Of a stretch of 64,000 bases of DNA, positions 44,190 to 52,138 are shown one piece after another; within the stretch, counting starts at the first letter, position 1, and every line of letters begins with the position of its first letter. The stretch comes from CAVOHU01 sp963843385 (GTDB taxonomy: Bacteria > Acidobacteriota > Vicinamibacteria > Vicinamibacterales > JAKQTR01), in NCBI GenBank assembly GCA_963843385.1, contig CAWJJY010000007.1, positions 1,860,001 to 1,924,000 of the forward strand. The letters are read 5' to 3'. A program made the position numbers and the translations under genes. The notes beneath the pieces were generated by a model. The model was not told where the DNA came from and ran no database searches. It was given only the letters and a program-made list of their open reading frames with translations.

Positions 44190-46172
44190 CTACCTCCCTG
44201 CCACCGAGGGCACGGTGATCAGGTTCGGCCCGGCCACGACGTTGCCGGAGACCAGGGTGGCCGTCTGGTACCGAAGTTCGGCCACCAGCTGCGCGAGGTC
44301 CCGCCTCGCCGCGGCGAGCGTCAACAACGCGTCGGTCATCTGCTGCTCGCTTTGCAGCGTGTCGATGAGGGTCGCCTCACCGACCCGGAACCGTTCGACT
44401 TCCGATGCCACGGTCTGCTGATACAGGTTTGCCGCCGTTTCGGCCTGCCGCACGCGATCGACCGTCTCGCCCAGGGCCGCGGCGAGCCGGACGATGTCGA
44501 GACGGGCGGTGCGCGTCAGATCGATGGTCGAGATCTGCCGCTGGCGCCATTCGGCGGCGCGCTGCGCCTCCCGCCCGATCAGTTCGTTGTTGCCGAACGG
44601 CTTTTCGAGCTCCAGGCCGGCGCTCACGCTTGGGCCCACCCATCGATCGACGACCCGGCTCACCGACCGTTCGCCGAGCGCGGTCATCCAGCTCCCCCCC
44701 GAGAAATCAAGGCGGGGGCCGAGGTTCCGCCTGGCGCCTTCATCCGCGATGCGGCTGGCCGACTCGAGCCTCCGACTCGCCATGACATCCTTCCGCCGGT
44801 ACAGCGAGTCGGTCACCAGTGTCATGACCCCGGGGCCCTGCAAGGCAGGCGCAGGCGGCACTTGCGGGAACGGGTCCTTCGCATGCGGAAGCGCGGCGTT
44901 GACTTCGCCGATCGTCACCCCGATCGCCTTGACCAGCGCCACCCCCGCGTCGCGCGCGATCCGCTCGGCGTCGGCCAGCCGAGCCCGGGAACGGGCCTCG
45001 CCCGCCTGGGCCCGGCCGAGCTCGATTCTCGGCAATTCCTCGGCGCGAATGAGGTTGCCGGTCACCTCGGCGACCCTCGCCGCCACCTCCACCGAACGCC
45101 GGGCTGCCGCGAGGCTGTCCTCCGCCGCGCGCAAATCCCAGTAGGCGCGAATGGTGGCCAGCGCGCTGGCCGAGGCCTGGTGGTCGTAGCTCAACTGGCT
45201 GGCGTCACGTTCGGCCTGCGCGGCGCGTTCGCCGGCGGCAAACCCGGTCGTCCCGCGGCCGCGCCAGAGCGGGAGCGAGAAGTTCAAGCCGGCTTTGAAC
45301 GTCCAGAGGTCCTGCACGCCCTTGCCGCCGAAATCCGACGAGATGGGTTTCCCGACGAACGACGTCGAGTCGAGGTTGCCATTGAAATACGGGGTGACGT
45401 TCAACCCGTTCCGGAAGTACTTCGAAAACTGGAAGTCCACCTTCCCGTTGCGGAAGTACTCGTCGTCGGGCGGCTGCCCCCAGTTGCGTAGATTGGTCCG
45501 GGCCTCGGAGATGAGCGAGTCGTACTCGTTCAGGCTGGATTGAAGGCCGGAGATGGTCTCGCTGATGAATGTCTGCCTGGCCCTCACGATCTCGGATTTT
45601 CCAGGCTCAGGCGTGTTGGCGATCAACGAGTCGAGCACCTTGAGCTGCGTGCCGACGCCCGCACTGATCTGCGTGATCAGCCCGACCTGCTCGGTGCCAG
45701 GCGGCAACAGCGAGGCCTCCTGCAGCAGCTGGTTGAGACGCGCGGTCTCTGTCGCGGCAGCGTTGGCGGTGTTGACGGTTTCCTCGAGGTCGGAGCGCTT
45801 CTTGCGCTGCTCCTCCTTTCGCGACTCGGTCAGCTCCTGCACTCGATGTTCGAAACTCGCCTTGATCTTCAAGGTGAGGTCGAACAGGCCGGACTGTTCC
45901 CGCGCGACGCCCTCCTGGCGCATCATGGCCGCCTCGGCCAGAAGGATGTCCGGATTATTGGCGAGCGTCAGGCGAACGGCTTCCTCGAGCGTGATCCCTG
46001 CGGGGTCGAACGACACGACGGGTGGTGTCCAGGCAGACTGGACACCGCGAGCGGCCCCGGACACGCGCGGCGGCGTCGGGATCGCCTGAGCGCCGCAGGG
46101 TGGTGCCCACTGGCTCAGGAAGACTGCAGCGAGAAGGGAGACACGGAATAGTTCTACGCCACTCCGGTTCAT
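44190..46172 (-). CDS. TolC-like outer-membrane efflux protein (first gene of export operon)
   Basis: A 660-residue protein with a signal peptide (FRVSLLAAVFLSQWAPPCGA). It has the OEP signatures TLEEAVRLTLANNPDILLAEA near the N terminus and EVERFRVGEATLIDTLQSEQ near the C terminus, with long coiled coils between. Like its neighbour it carries an insertion, here of about 150 residues with Glu/Lys/Arg-rich coiled coil. It is first in the six-gene minus-strand operon and divergent from the lipoprotein and regulator genes. Whether the two TolC proteins form a mixed trimer or separate ducts is unknown. Confidence 0.87.
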   Translation of the reverse strand: MNRSGVELFRVSLLAAVFLSQWAPPCGAQAIPTPPRVSGAARGVQSAWTPPVVSFDPAGITLEEAVRLTLANNPDILLAEAAMMRQEGVAREQSGLFDLTLKIKASFEHRVQELTESRKEEQRKKRSDLEETVNTANAAATETARLNQLLQEASLLPPGTEQVGLITQISAGVGTQLKVLDSLIANTPEPGKSEIVRARQTFISETISGLQSSLNEYDSLISEARTNLRNWGQPPDDEYFRNGKVDFQFSKYFRNGLNVTPYFNGNLDSTSFVGKPISSDFGGKGVQDLWTFKAGLNFSLPLWRGRGTTGFAAGERAAQAERDASQLSYDHQASASALATIRAYWDLRAAEDSLAAARRSVEVAARVAEVTGNLIRAEELPRIELGRAQAGEARSRARLADAERIARDAGVALVKAIGVTIGEVNAALPHAKDPFPQVPPAPALQGPGVMTLVTDSLYRRKDVMASRRLESASRIADEGARRNLGPRLDFSGGSWMTALGERSVSRVVDRWVGPSVSAGLELEKPFGNNELIGREAQRAAEWRQRQISTIDLTRTARLDIVRLAAALGETVDRVRQAETAANLYQQTVASEVERFRVGEATLIDTLQSEQQMTDALLTLAAARRDLAQLVAELRYQTATLVSGNVVAGPNLITVPSVAGR

Positions 46173-46309
46173 GACCAGCCTCCTCTGCGCCCGCAGAAGC
46201 TGACGCCAAATTGCAAAGAACCGGACGGCAGCGGTGCCCGTGGTTGCCGCGGGCGCCGTGCCGCCATCAGACGGACCTGCGCGGCGAGATTCTACCAGAA
46301 ACCGGGGCC

Positions 46310-46348
46310 GCTACCCTCTTGCGATGCGATGATCCCTGTGCTACCCTC
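46310..46348 (+). promoter_or_regulatory. Direct repeats GCTACCCTC in the divergent control region
   Basis: GCTACCCTC occurs at 46310-46318 and 46340-46348, exactly 30 bp apart (about three helical turns). They lie in the 228-bp region between the export operon and the plus-strand lipoprotein/regulator genes. They are candidate binding sites for the AAA+ activator encoded nearby; no further evidence is visible. Confidence 0.3.
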
Positions 46349-46400
46349 GGCGCCGTACCGGTTGCCCGACGCCCGCTCGTCCTCCTGGCCGAGGTGAGCC

Positions 46401-46799
46401 ATGAGCTACGCACTCCGTTGCCTGTCCGGCGCCGCGCTTCTGGGTTCGCTGTTCCTCGCCGCTGGCTGCCAGCGCATGCCTGCCGGCCCTTCGCTGGCCG
46501 ACCTGGTCATCACCAATCTGTCATGGCGATCGACCACCGGCGACGCCAACCTGTGCTGCTGCCGCGTCACGGGAAGAGCCACCAACAACAATACGGTGGC
46601 CGTCCACGTATCAATCAAGTTCGCGGGTTATGCCGACCCGCAGGCCAGCGCGGTGGCCACCACGGTGTATTTCATCAACAATCTCGAGCCTTCGGCTTCG
46701 CACACCATCGACGCCGCCGGATTCGTGGTTCCCTGTTCGGCCATCAGCTCGCTCAAGTACGAGGTGGAGGTCAAGGGTCTCACGGCCCCACCTCAGTAG
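46401..46799 (+). CDS. Small lipoprotein of unknown function
   Basis: A 132-residue protein. A lipobox (SLFLAAGC, Cys at residue 23) ends a hydrophobic signal, so it is probably a lipid-anchored envelope protein. The mature part looks like a small beta-sandwich with VITNLSWRSTTGDANL, VTGRATNNNTVAVHVS and a C-terminal KYEVEVKGL strand, similar in plan to FxLYD-type domains (inference). It has a CCC cluster at residues 52-54. Its position between the export operon and the regulator suggests an accessory or immunity role, which is speculation. Confidence 0.72.
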   Translation: MSYALRCLSGAALLGSLFLAAGCQRMPAGPSLADLVITNLSWRSTTGDANLCCCRVTGRATNNNTVAVHVSIKFAGYADPQASAVATTVYFINNLEPSASHTIDAAGFVVPCSAISSLKYEVEVKGLTAPPQ

Positions 46800-46898
46800 A
46801 TATCAAGTCGACAGTTGGGAAAGCCCGGGTGACGGGTGTCAATCAAGGCGTGGGCCGATTCGCATCGGGAAACTTCATCCGCTATTCCAGAGGACCAT

Positions 46899-47987
46899 GT
46901 GACGGCTGAGCTGACGCCGTACCTGGGCGATCTCGCACTTCGCGTGCGCGCACGTTCCATCGAGCGGTGGGGCAAGCCTCGCGCCGTCGAGATGGTCGGG
47001 CAGGCTCGCAACTACCTGGACCTGCAGACCCGGATCGAGAAAGTGGCCGCGTTTGCCGAGCCGGTTCTCGTCACCGGTGAAAGCGGCGTCGGGAAGGAAC
47101 TGATCGCCCAGGCCATCTACCTGCTCGGCGCAGCCAAGGGCTGCCCGTTCGTCTCGGTCAACTGCCCTCAATTCCAGGAAGACAATCTGACGGTGAGCGA
47201 GCTGTTCGGACATGCCCGCGGGAGCTTCACCGGCGCGGTCGCGGATCGCCGCGGGGCGTTCGACGAGGCCAACGGCGGGGTGATCTTCCTCGACGAGATC
47301 GCAGACCTCGACCCCGGCACGCAGGCCATGCTCCTCCGCACGCTCTCCACCGGCGAGATCAGGCCGCTCGGCGCACGGCAGTCCCACTCGGTCGACGTCA
47401 GGGTCGTGGCCGCCACCAACGTGCCGCTGAATCACCTGGTCATGACCAGGCGGTTCCGCTACGACTTGTTCTTCCGGCTGCGCTACTTCCACCTCGAGGT
47501 GCCGCCGCTGAGGGAACGAGGCGATGACTGGGCCCTGATCCTCGAATATTACCTGCGCCGCCTGTGCGAGAAATACGGCGTCCGCAAGTCGTTCGCGCCG
47601 TCGGCCATGAAGCAGCTCGAGTCCTATCAGTGGCCCGGCAACGTTCGACAGCTCATCACGCTGGTCACCACGGGTTATGCGATGGCGGACGGCAACACGA
47701 TCGACATGGACGACGTCGTATCGCTCCTCGACGACGGCCTGCTGTCCGAACAGGATCCTGAGGATCTCTGGCGGAGCGTCGTTGACGGACACAAGGACTT
47801 CTGGGTGGCGGTCTACGAGCCATTCATGAACCGCGACTTGAACCGCGCACAGGTGATCCGCTTCATGCGGAAGGGTCTGGCCGCGGCCGAGGGCCGGTAC
47901 TCCCGCATGGTCGACCTGTTGCGGCTGCCTGCGTGCGACTACCAGCGGTTCATGGACTTCCTTCGACATCACCAGCTCAAACCGTGA
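46899..47987 (+). CDS. Sigma-54-interacting AAA+ transcriptional activator
   Basis: A 362-residue regulator. The AAA+ domain has Walker A GESGVGKELIAQA, the sigma-54-contact loop GSFTGA (a Ser variant of GAFTGA), Walker B GGVIFLDEIADLDPG and the arginine-finger region FRYDLFFRLRYFHLEVPPLR. There is no receiver domain. The C-terminal 50 residues (AEGRYSRMVDLLRLPACDYQ) align loosely with Fis-type helix-turn-helix sequences. It is expected to activate sigma-54 promoters of the lanthipeptide genes. The GTG at 46899 follows AGAGGA; an alternative GTG at 46836 would add 21 residues. It lies 231 bp upstream of the precursor gene. Confidence 0.86.
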   Translation: MTAELTPYLGDLALRVRARSIERWGKPRAVEMVGQARNYLDLQTRIEKVAAFAEPVLVTGESGVGKELIAQAIYLLGAAKGCPFVSVNCPQFQEDNLTVSELFGHARGSFTGAVADRRGAFDEANGGVIFLDEIADLDPGTQAMLLRTLSTGEIRPLGARQSHSVDVRVVAATNVPLNHLVMTRRFRYDLFFRLRYFHLEVPPLRERGDDWALILEYYLRRLCEKYGVRKSFAPSAMKQLESYQWPGNVRQLITLVTTGYAMADGNTIDMDDVVSLLDDGLLSEQDPEDLWRSVVDGHKDFWVAVYEPFMNRDLNRAQVIRFMRKGLAAAEGRYSRMVDLLRLPACDYQRFMDFLRHHQLKP

Positions 47988-48078
47988 CGCGGGTCCCATC
48001 GGAGGCCTGGCTCCAGAGGTTGGAGGCCCGCCGCAAGACTCGCGGCCGCTGCAAACTGGGCTCCACCGGGTAACTACA

Positions 48079-48089
48079 GGTGTGACACC
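48079..48089 (+). promoter_or_regulatory. Palindrome GGTGT-G-ACACC upstream of the precursor gene
   Basis: A perfect 5-1-5 inverted repeat about 130 bp before the precursor start, inside a wider imperfect one (AACT at 48072-48075 and AGTT at 48090-48093). The placement suits an activator or repressor site; its protein partner is unknown. Confidence 0.3.
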
Positions 48090-48160
48090 AGTTGGCACCG
48101 GCAGGCGTCTTCGGCACGGGTCTTGGTTACGCTCTCCGGCGTCAAGCAGGCGCAGGCTGG

Positions 48161-48189
48161 TTGACCAGAGAGCACAGTGGTCCTACCTC
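48161..48189 (+). promoter_or_regulatory. Possible sigma-70-type promoter of the precursor gene
   Basis: TTGACC (48161-48166) and TACCTC (48184-48189) are separated by 17 bp; the -35 box is good and the -10 box poor. A transcript would start near 48196, just before the strong AAGGAG ribosome-binding site at 48205-48210. Confidence 0.25.
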
Positions 48190-48218
48190 GGGTGGAGTAC
48201 ACGCAAGGAGTACAGCTG

Positions 48219-48533
48219 ATGGCAAAGATGACCCGCGGCGAGATTCATGACCTGTTGTCGAAGTTCGCGGTGGAGAACCCGAAGTACCGGGAGGCGTTGA
48301 TCAAGGATCCGAAGGGAATCCTCGAGAAACAGCTGAACGCCAAGCTGGGCGCCGTCAACGTGAAGGCCGTTGTCGAAACCGCCGACACGATGTATGTCGT
48401 CGTCCCGCACGTCGCCAAGGAGGGCGAGCTGCGCGACGCCGACCTCGAGAAGGTCGCTGGCGGATTCCTGGATTCCTACGAGGCGAACTGCGGCGGCGGT
48501 GCGCTGAACACGTTGATCCAGTTGAGCCTGTAG
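48219..48533 (+). CDS. NHLP-leader lanthipeptide precursor peptide
   Basis: A 104-residue ribosomal natural-product precursor. Residues 1-82 are a nitrile-hydratase-alpha-like leader (start TRGEIHDLLSKFAVENPKYR; end DADLEKVAGG) that closes with the double-Gly site recognised by C39 peptidases. The predicted core is residues 83-104, beginning FLDSYEANC and ending LIQLSL. It contains a single Cys (91) and three possible dehydration sites, Ser86, Thr98 and Ser103, so at most one lanthionine ring can form. AAGGAG eight bases before the ATG is a strong ribosome-binding site. The LanM gene begins about 190 bp downstream. Confidence 0.9.
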   Translation: MAKMTRGEIHDLLSKFAVENPKYREALIKDPKGILEKQLNAKLGAVNVKAVVETADTMYVVVPHVAKEGELRDADLEKVAGGFLDSYEANCGGGALNTLIQLSL

Positions 48534-48724
48534 CGGCCCGGTACCTACCGGATTCGAACCGGCCCGGCCCCGGAATCACGTCCTGCGCCGTGCATCCCGG
48601 GGCCGCGCCCTCTTCACAGGGTCGTCCGGGCAACCGCCTCGACCGTGGCGGACGCCTCACAGGTTTCCCGTCCAGGCGCCGAGTTCGGCGCCCGGAGAGC
48701 TCTCGAGGCGCCCCCCGACGCCCA

Positions 48725-51700
48725 ATGCGCCTGTTGTCACGCGCAGACACGACACGGATGGCGGCCCGCGCGGCGTCCCTGTGGGATCGCCTCGAGGCCA
48801 TCCGCGATCCATCTCACATCAAAAATGAACCGTCGGCGCTCGTCGACCCCGTCGGCGATTTCGCTGAGCCCGTCCCGACGCTGGACTACTGGACGCGCGT
48901 GTTTTCGCCGGGAGACGAACAGGCCCTGATTCGTCGCCTTTCATGGGACGGGATCGACGCGGACCTCGTGCGGACCGCGCTCTCGGGCACGCCCGACGTC
49001 TCTGCTTCGCCGGCGGCATGGGTCCGCCGGATCGATGAGGTCCTGATCGAAGCTGCCCGGCTTGGCGATCGGCCGAGTGCCGATCCGATCGACGAGATCG
49101 AGCCGTGGACAACCGGCAACGAACCGCCCTTTGCCGAGCTGTCCGTCCCGGCGTGCCGTGTTGCGATGCGGCGGCTCGACGAGACCGGGCAAACGGCGAC
49201 TGGCGTCGAAGCCCGCCGGGCATTGGGCCAGCAACTGATCGCAGAGATCGGACTGATCACCTCGGCGGCGCTGTACGAGAGATTCGACGCCTTCCGGCAG
49301 CGGCCGGCGGCGGGCAGCTCAGACGATCAGTACAAACGATTCGTCCGATCCATGCTGGCCGGGGGCCTGGCGCAACTCTTCTTCGTCTATCCCGTCCTGG
49401 CACAGGATGTGGCCCGTGTCATCGACCTGTTCGTCGCGGGGACTCGAGAGTTCTTCGATCGGCTCGACCGAGACCGCCGTTTGATTGCCGACACGTTTGC
49501 CGGTGGCGCGCCCCTCGGCTCGATCACCTCTATTCAGCCCGGACTCTCGGATCCGCATGCGGGCAGGCGCCGGGTCATGGCCGTCCGGTTCGAAGGGAGC
49601 CTTCGCCTCGTCTACAAGCCGCGCAGCGTGGGGGTCGAACGGGCGTTCTACCAGCTGATCGGCTGGGCCGTCGATCGCGGTCTCTCGCCCTCGCCGCGCA
49701 TCCTGCGCGTGCTGGATCGGAATGACTACGGCTGGGTCGAGTTCGCATCGCACGAGACGTTCGAGAATCGGGACCAGGTGGGCCGGTACTTCCGGCGCGC
49801 CGGTAGTCTCCTCTGCCTGGCGCACGTGCTGCGTGGTGCGGATCTCCACATGGAGAATCTGGTCGCCACCCGTGCAGGTCCGGTCCTGGTCGATGTCGAG
49901 ATGCTGCTGCAGCCGCGGCGGCGCCCGGCCGGTCAGCCGACAGACGAGGTGGAACCGAGCGGGCCCGGAGGGGAACCCGGGGAGTCATGCCTCGCAACGG
50001 GTCTGCTCTCGACGATCGAGAACGGGCCTGATGGTGAAGCGTTCGACATCGGCGGGTTACAAGGCAGAGGAACCGGTCCGGCCAGCTTCCGCCAGTTGGC
50101 GTTCCGCGGCCTGCGCTCTGATCGCCTGGAGGCTTCCGATGAGCCGACATTCCGTGCCGGAACCGGCAACCTTGTCATGCTCAACGGTGAAGTCCAGAAA
50201 CCGGAGTCGTACGTCGAGGAGATCATCTCGGGTTTCGGGGAAACGTATCAGTTCCTTCTGGAGCAGCGGGCCGTTTTCCTGCAGCCGTCCGGGCCGCTGG
50301 GAGCTTTCAGGGGACTGCCCGTCCGATTCCTGGCCAGGCGGAGTCAACAGTACGCGGCGCTCGCCCACCTGCTGGCGCGCCCTCGATACCAGCGCGACGG
50401 CGCCGAGCGGAGCATGGCCATCGATGCGCTCGCCCGGCCCTTCGCCCGCTCCACGCGCAGGCCGGGGTACTGGCCGCTTGCCGTCGCCGAGCGCAACGCC
50501 ATGGAGGCGCTCGACATCCCGCGTTTCACCGTCGCGGCCGATGGCACCTCCATCGCCGACAGCGGCGAAATCGTGATCGACCAGGGCGTGGCGGAAGCAG
50601 GGCTGCCGCTGGCCGAATCGCGGATCGGGCATCTCTCGCCGGCCGGCCTTCGACATCAGACGTGGCAACTGCGGCAGGCGCTCGCCGAAACGGTGGACAG
50701 CCGGTTCGCGACTCCATTCGCCAGTGTTGCAGCCGCGGGCGGCGAGGCTGGCGGGAGAACTTCGGAGGATCACCAGCTGGCGGCTGGCGCAGATTGGATT
50801 GCACGGGAGTTGATCGGCCGATGTCCAGGCACATACGGGGTCGGGTGGCCCCGAGAGCTGCCACCGGATGATCGACCCTCATTCCGCGCACACGACCTCT
50901 ACGACGGTACGGTGGGCGCGATGCTGCTGTTCGCGGCCCTTGCCCGCGTGACCGGACGGGACGAATGGACCGAGGCGGCCCGCAGGTCGGGCGCGTACGT
51001 GCGAGGGTTGGTCGAGAAATCGATGGCGGAGGCGGGAGCCCGTGCCAGGCTGGGAGCATGCTCAGGCGCGGGCTCGGTTGCCTATGCGTTCACCATGCTG
51101 GGCCGACTGACGGGAGATCGGCGGGCGACCGAGTTCGCCGACTCGTGCGCGGGAGGGATATCGCCGGAGGACATCGCAGCAGACACCGCGCTCGATCTCG
51201 CCAGCGGATCCGCCGGAACCATCCTCGCACTGCTTGCCGTTCATCACGACACCGCCCATGCTCGTTTGCTGGAATTGGCCGTTACCTGCGGTGAGCGCCT
51301 GCTGGCGACCGAGACGCGGCTGGGAAACGGATCGGCCTGGCCTTCGGGGCGAGGGACCTACTACGTCGGGATGGCCCACGGCACGGCGGGCATCGCGCTG
51401 GCGCTTGCCCGGCTGTTCGAAGCGACCGGCGATGAGCGATTCCAGGCGGCCGGCATGCGCGCATATGCCAGCGTGCTGGGACAACAGGACGGGTCCACCG
51501 GAACCTGGCCGGTCCTGCACCTCACGGATCAATCCGACGGGGCTTTCCGCGCGCTGCTCGCCTGGTGCCACGGCGCGCCCGGGATCCTCCTCGCCCTCGC
51601 CAGCGCGATAGACGTTCTGGGCATGCGCGAGGCGCTCGAACCCGCGATGGCCGCGATCCAGGCTATTGCTGGCGCCCCGGATCACTCGACCGAGCATGTC

Positions 51701-51964
51701 TGTTGCGGGAACATGGCACGCGCCGAAGCGCTCCTGACCATCGGCCATTCCCTGGGCTTGCCGGAGGTCGAACAGCGTGCAACGCGGATTGGCGCCGACC
51801 TGCTTGCGAGATCCGTCAGGCGCGGTCACTTCAGGCTGAGCCCCGCCGGATTCGAATACGCGGTCTTCGACGCCGGGTTTTTCCGCGGTCTCTCCGGCAT
51901 CGGCTATCAGTTCCTTCGCCTTGCGGCACCAGACCAGGTCCCGTCGATTCTCTCATTCGAGTAG
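48725..51964 (+). CDS. lanM: Class II lanthipeptide synthetase LanM (CCG type)
   Basis: A 1079-residue bifunctional enzyme. The N-terminal dehydratase (DUF4135-type kinase-like) has VYKPRSVGVERAFYQLI, then GADLHMENLVATRAGPVLVDVEMLL, the residues that phosphorylate and eliminate Ser/Thr in the precursor core. The LanC-like cyclase covers about residues 730-1079 with AHGTAGIALALA, Cys948 in AWCHGAPG and Cys993-Cys994 in VCCGNM. The CCG in place of the usual CHG implies three Cys zinc ligands, as in prochlorosin synthetase ProcM. The start is uncertain: ATG 48725 is preferred, 48758 is possible and a GTG at 48590 would add 45 low-complexity residues. It follows the precursor gene directly. Confidence 0.93.
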   Translation: MRLLSRADTTRMAARAASLWDRLEAIRDPSHIKNEPSALVDPVGDFAEPVPTLDYWTRVFSPGDEQALIRRLSWDGIDADLVRTALSGTPDVSASPAAWVRRIDEVLIEAARLGDRPSADPIDEIEPWTTGNEPPFAELSVPACRVAMRRLDETGQTATGVEARRALGQQLIAEIGLITSAALYERFDAFRQRPAAGSSDDQYKRFVRSMLAGGLAQLFFVYPVLAQDVARVIDLFVAGTREFFDRLDRDRRLIADTFAGGAPLGSITSIQPGLSDPHAGRRRVMAVRFEGSLRLVYKPRSVGVERAFYQLIGWAVDRGLSPSPRILRVLDRNDYGWVEFASHETFENRDQVGRYFRRAGSLLCLAHVLRGADLHMENLVATRAGPVLVDVEMLLQPRRRPAGQPTDEVEPSGPGGEPGESCLATGLLSTIENGPDGEAFDIGGLQGRGTGPASFRQLAFRGLRSDRLEASDEPTFRAGTGNLVMLNGEVQKPESYVEEIISGFGETYQFLLEQRAVFLQPSGPLGAFRGLPVRFLARRSQQYAALAHLLARPRYQRDGAERSMAIDALARPFARSTRRPGYWPLAVAERNAMEALDIPRFTVAADGTSIADSGEIVIDQGVAEAGLPLAESRIGHLSPAGLRHQTWQLRQALAETVDSRFATPFASVAAAGGEAGGRTSEDHQLAAGADWIARELIGRCPGTYGVGWPRELPPDDRPSFRAHDLYDGTVGAMLLFAALARVTGRDEWTEAARRSGAYVRGLVEKSMAEAGARARLGACSGAGSVAYAFTMLGRLTGDRRATEFADSCAGGISPEDIAADTALDLASGSAGTILALLAVHHDTAHARLLELAVTCGERLLATETRLGNGSAWPSGRGTYYVGMAHGTAGIALALARLFEATGDERFQAAGMRAYASVLGQQDGSTGTWPVLHLTDQSDGAFRALLAWCHGAPGILLALASAIDVLGMREALEPAMAAIQAIAGAPDHSTEHVCCGNMARAEALLTIGHSLGLPEVEQRATRIGADLLARSVRRGHFRLSPAGFEYAVFDAGFFRGLSGIGYQFLRLAAPDQVPSILSFE

Positions 51965-52138
51965 GCCGGGCCTTCGGATTCGGCGCATCAGGCGGACGAG
52001 GCCGCGGCCAAACCACCGGTGCATGCGTTTGGGGAGCCGGTGTGCTACAACAGGCCGATCCGAATCGGTGGCGAAGGGCGGGCTTGGCCGGCCTTCGGCG
52101 CCAAAGGCCGGACACGGACGCGTGAACGGGAATCCGCC

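Noticed and set aside
46836..46898. Longer N terminus of the AAA+ activator from GTG 46836
   Set aside because: Possible, but the upstream Shine-Dalgarno is weak compared with AGAGGA before the GTG at 46899; left as an alternative.
48093..48108. Sigma-54 promoter TGGCAC near the precursor gene
   Set aside because: The -24 element is good, but the GC of the -12 element is one base too close (GG-N9-GC) and the TT before it is missing.
48541..48575. tRNA-like T-arm (GGTTCGAATCC on the minus strand) after the precursor gene
   Set aside because: The T-arm-like sequence is present, but no matching acceptor 5' strand, D-arm or anticodon arm lies within 80 bases upstream on that strand. It is more likely part of a local palindrome.
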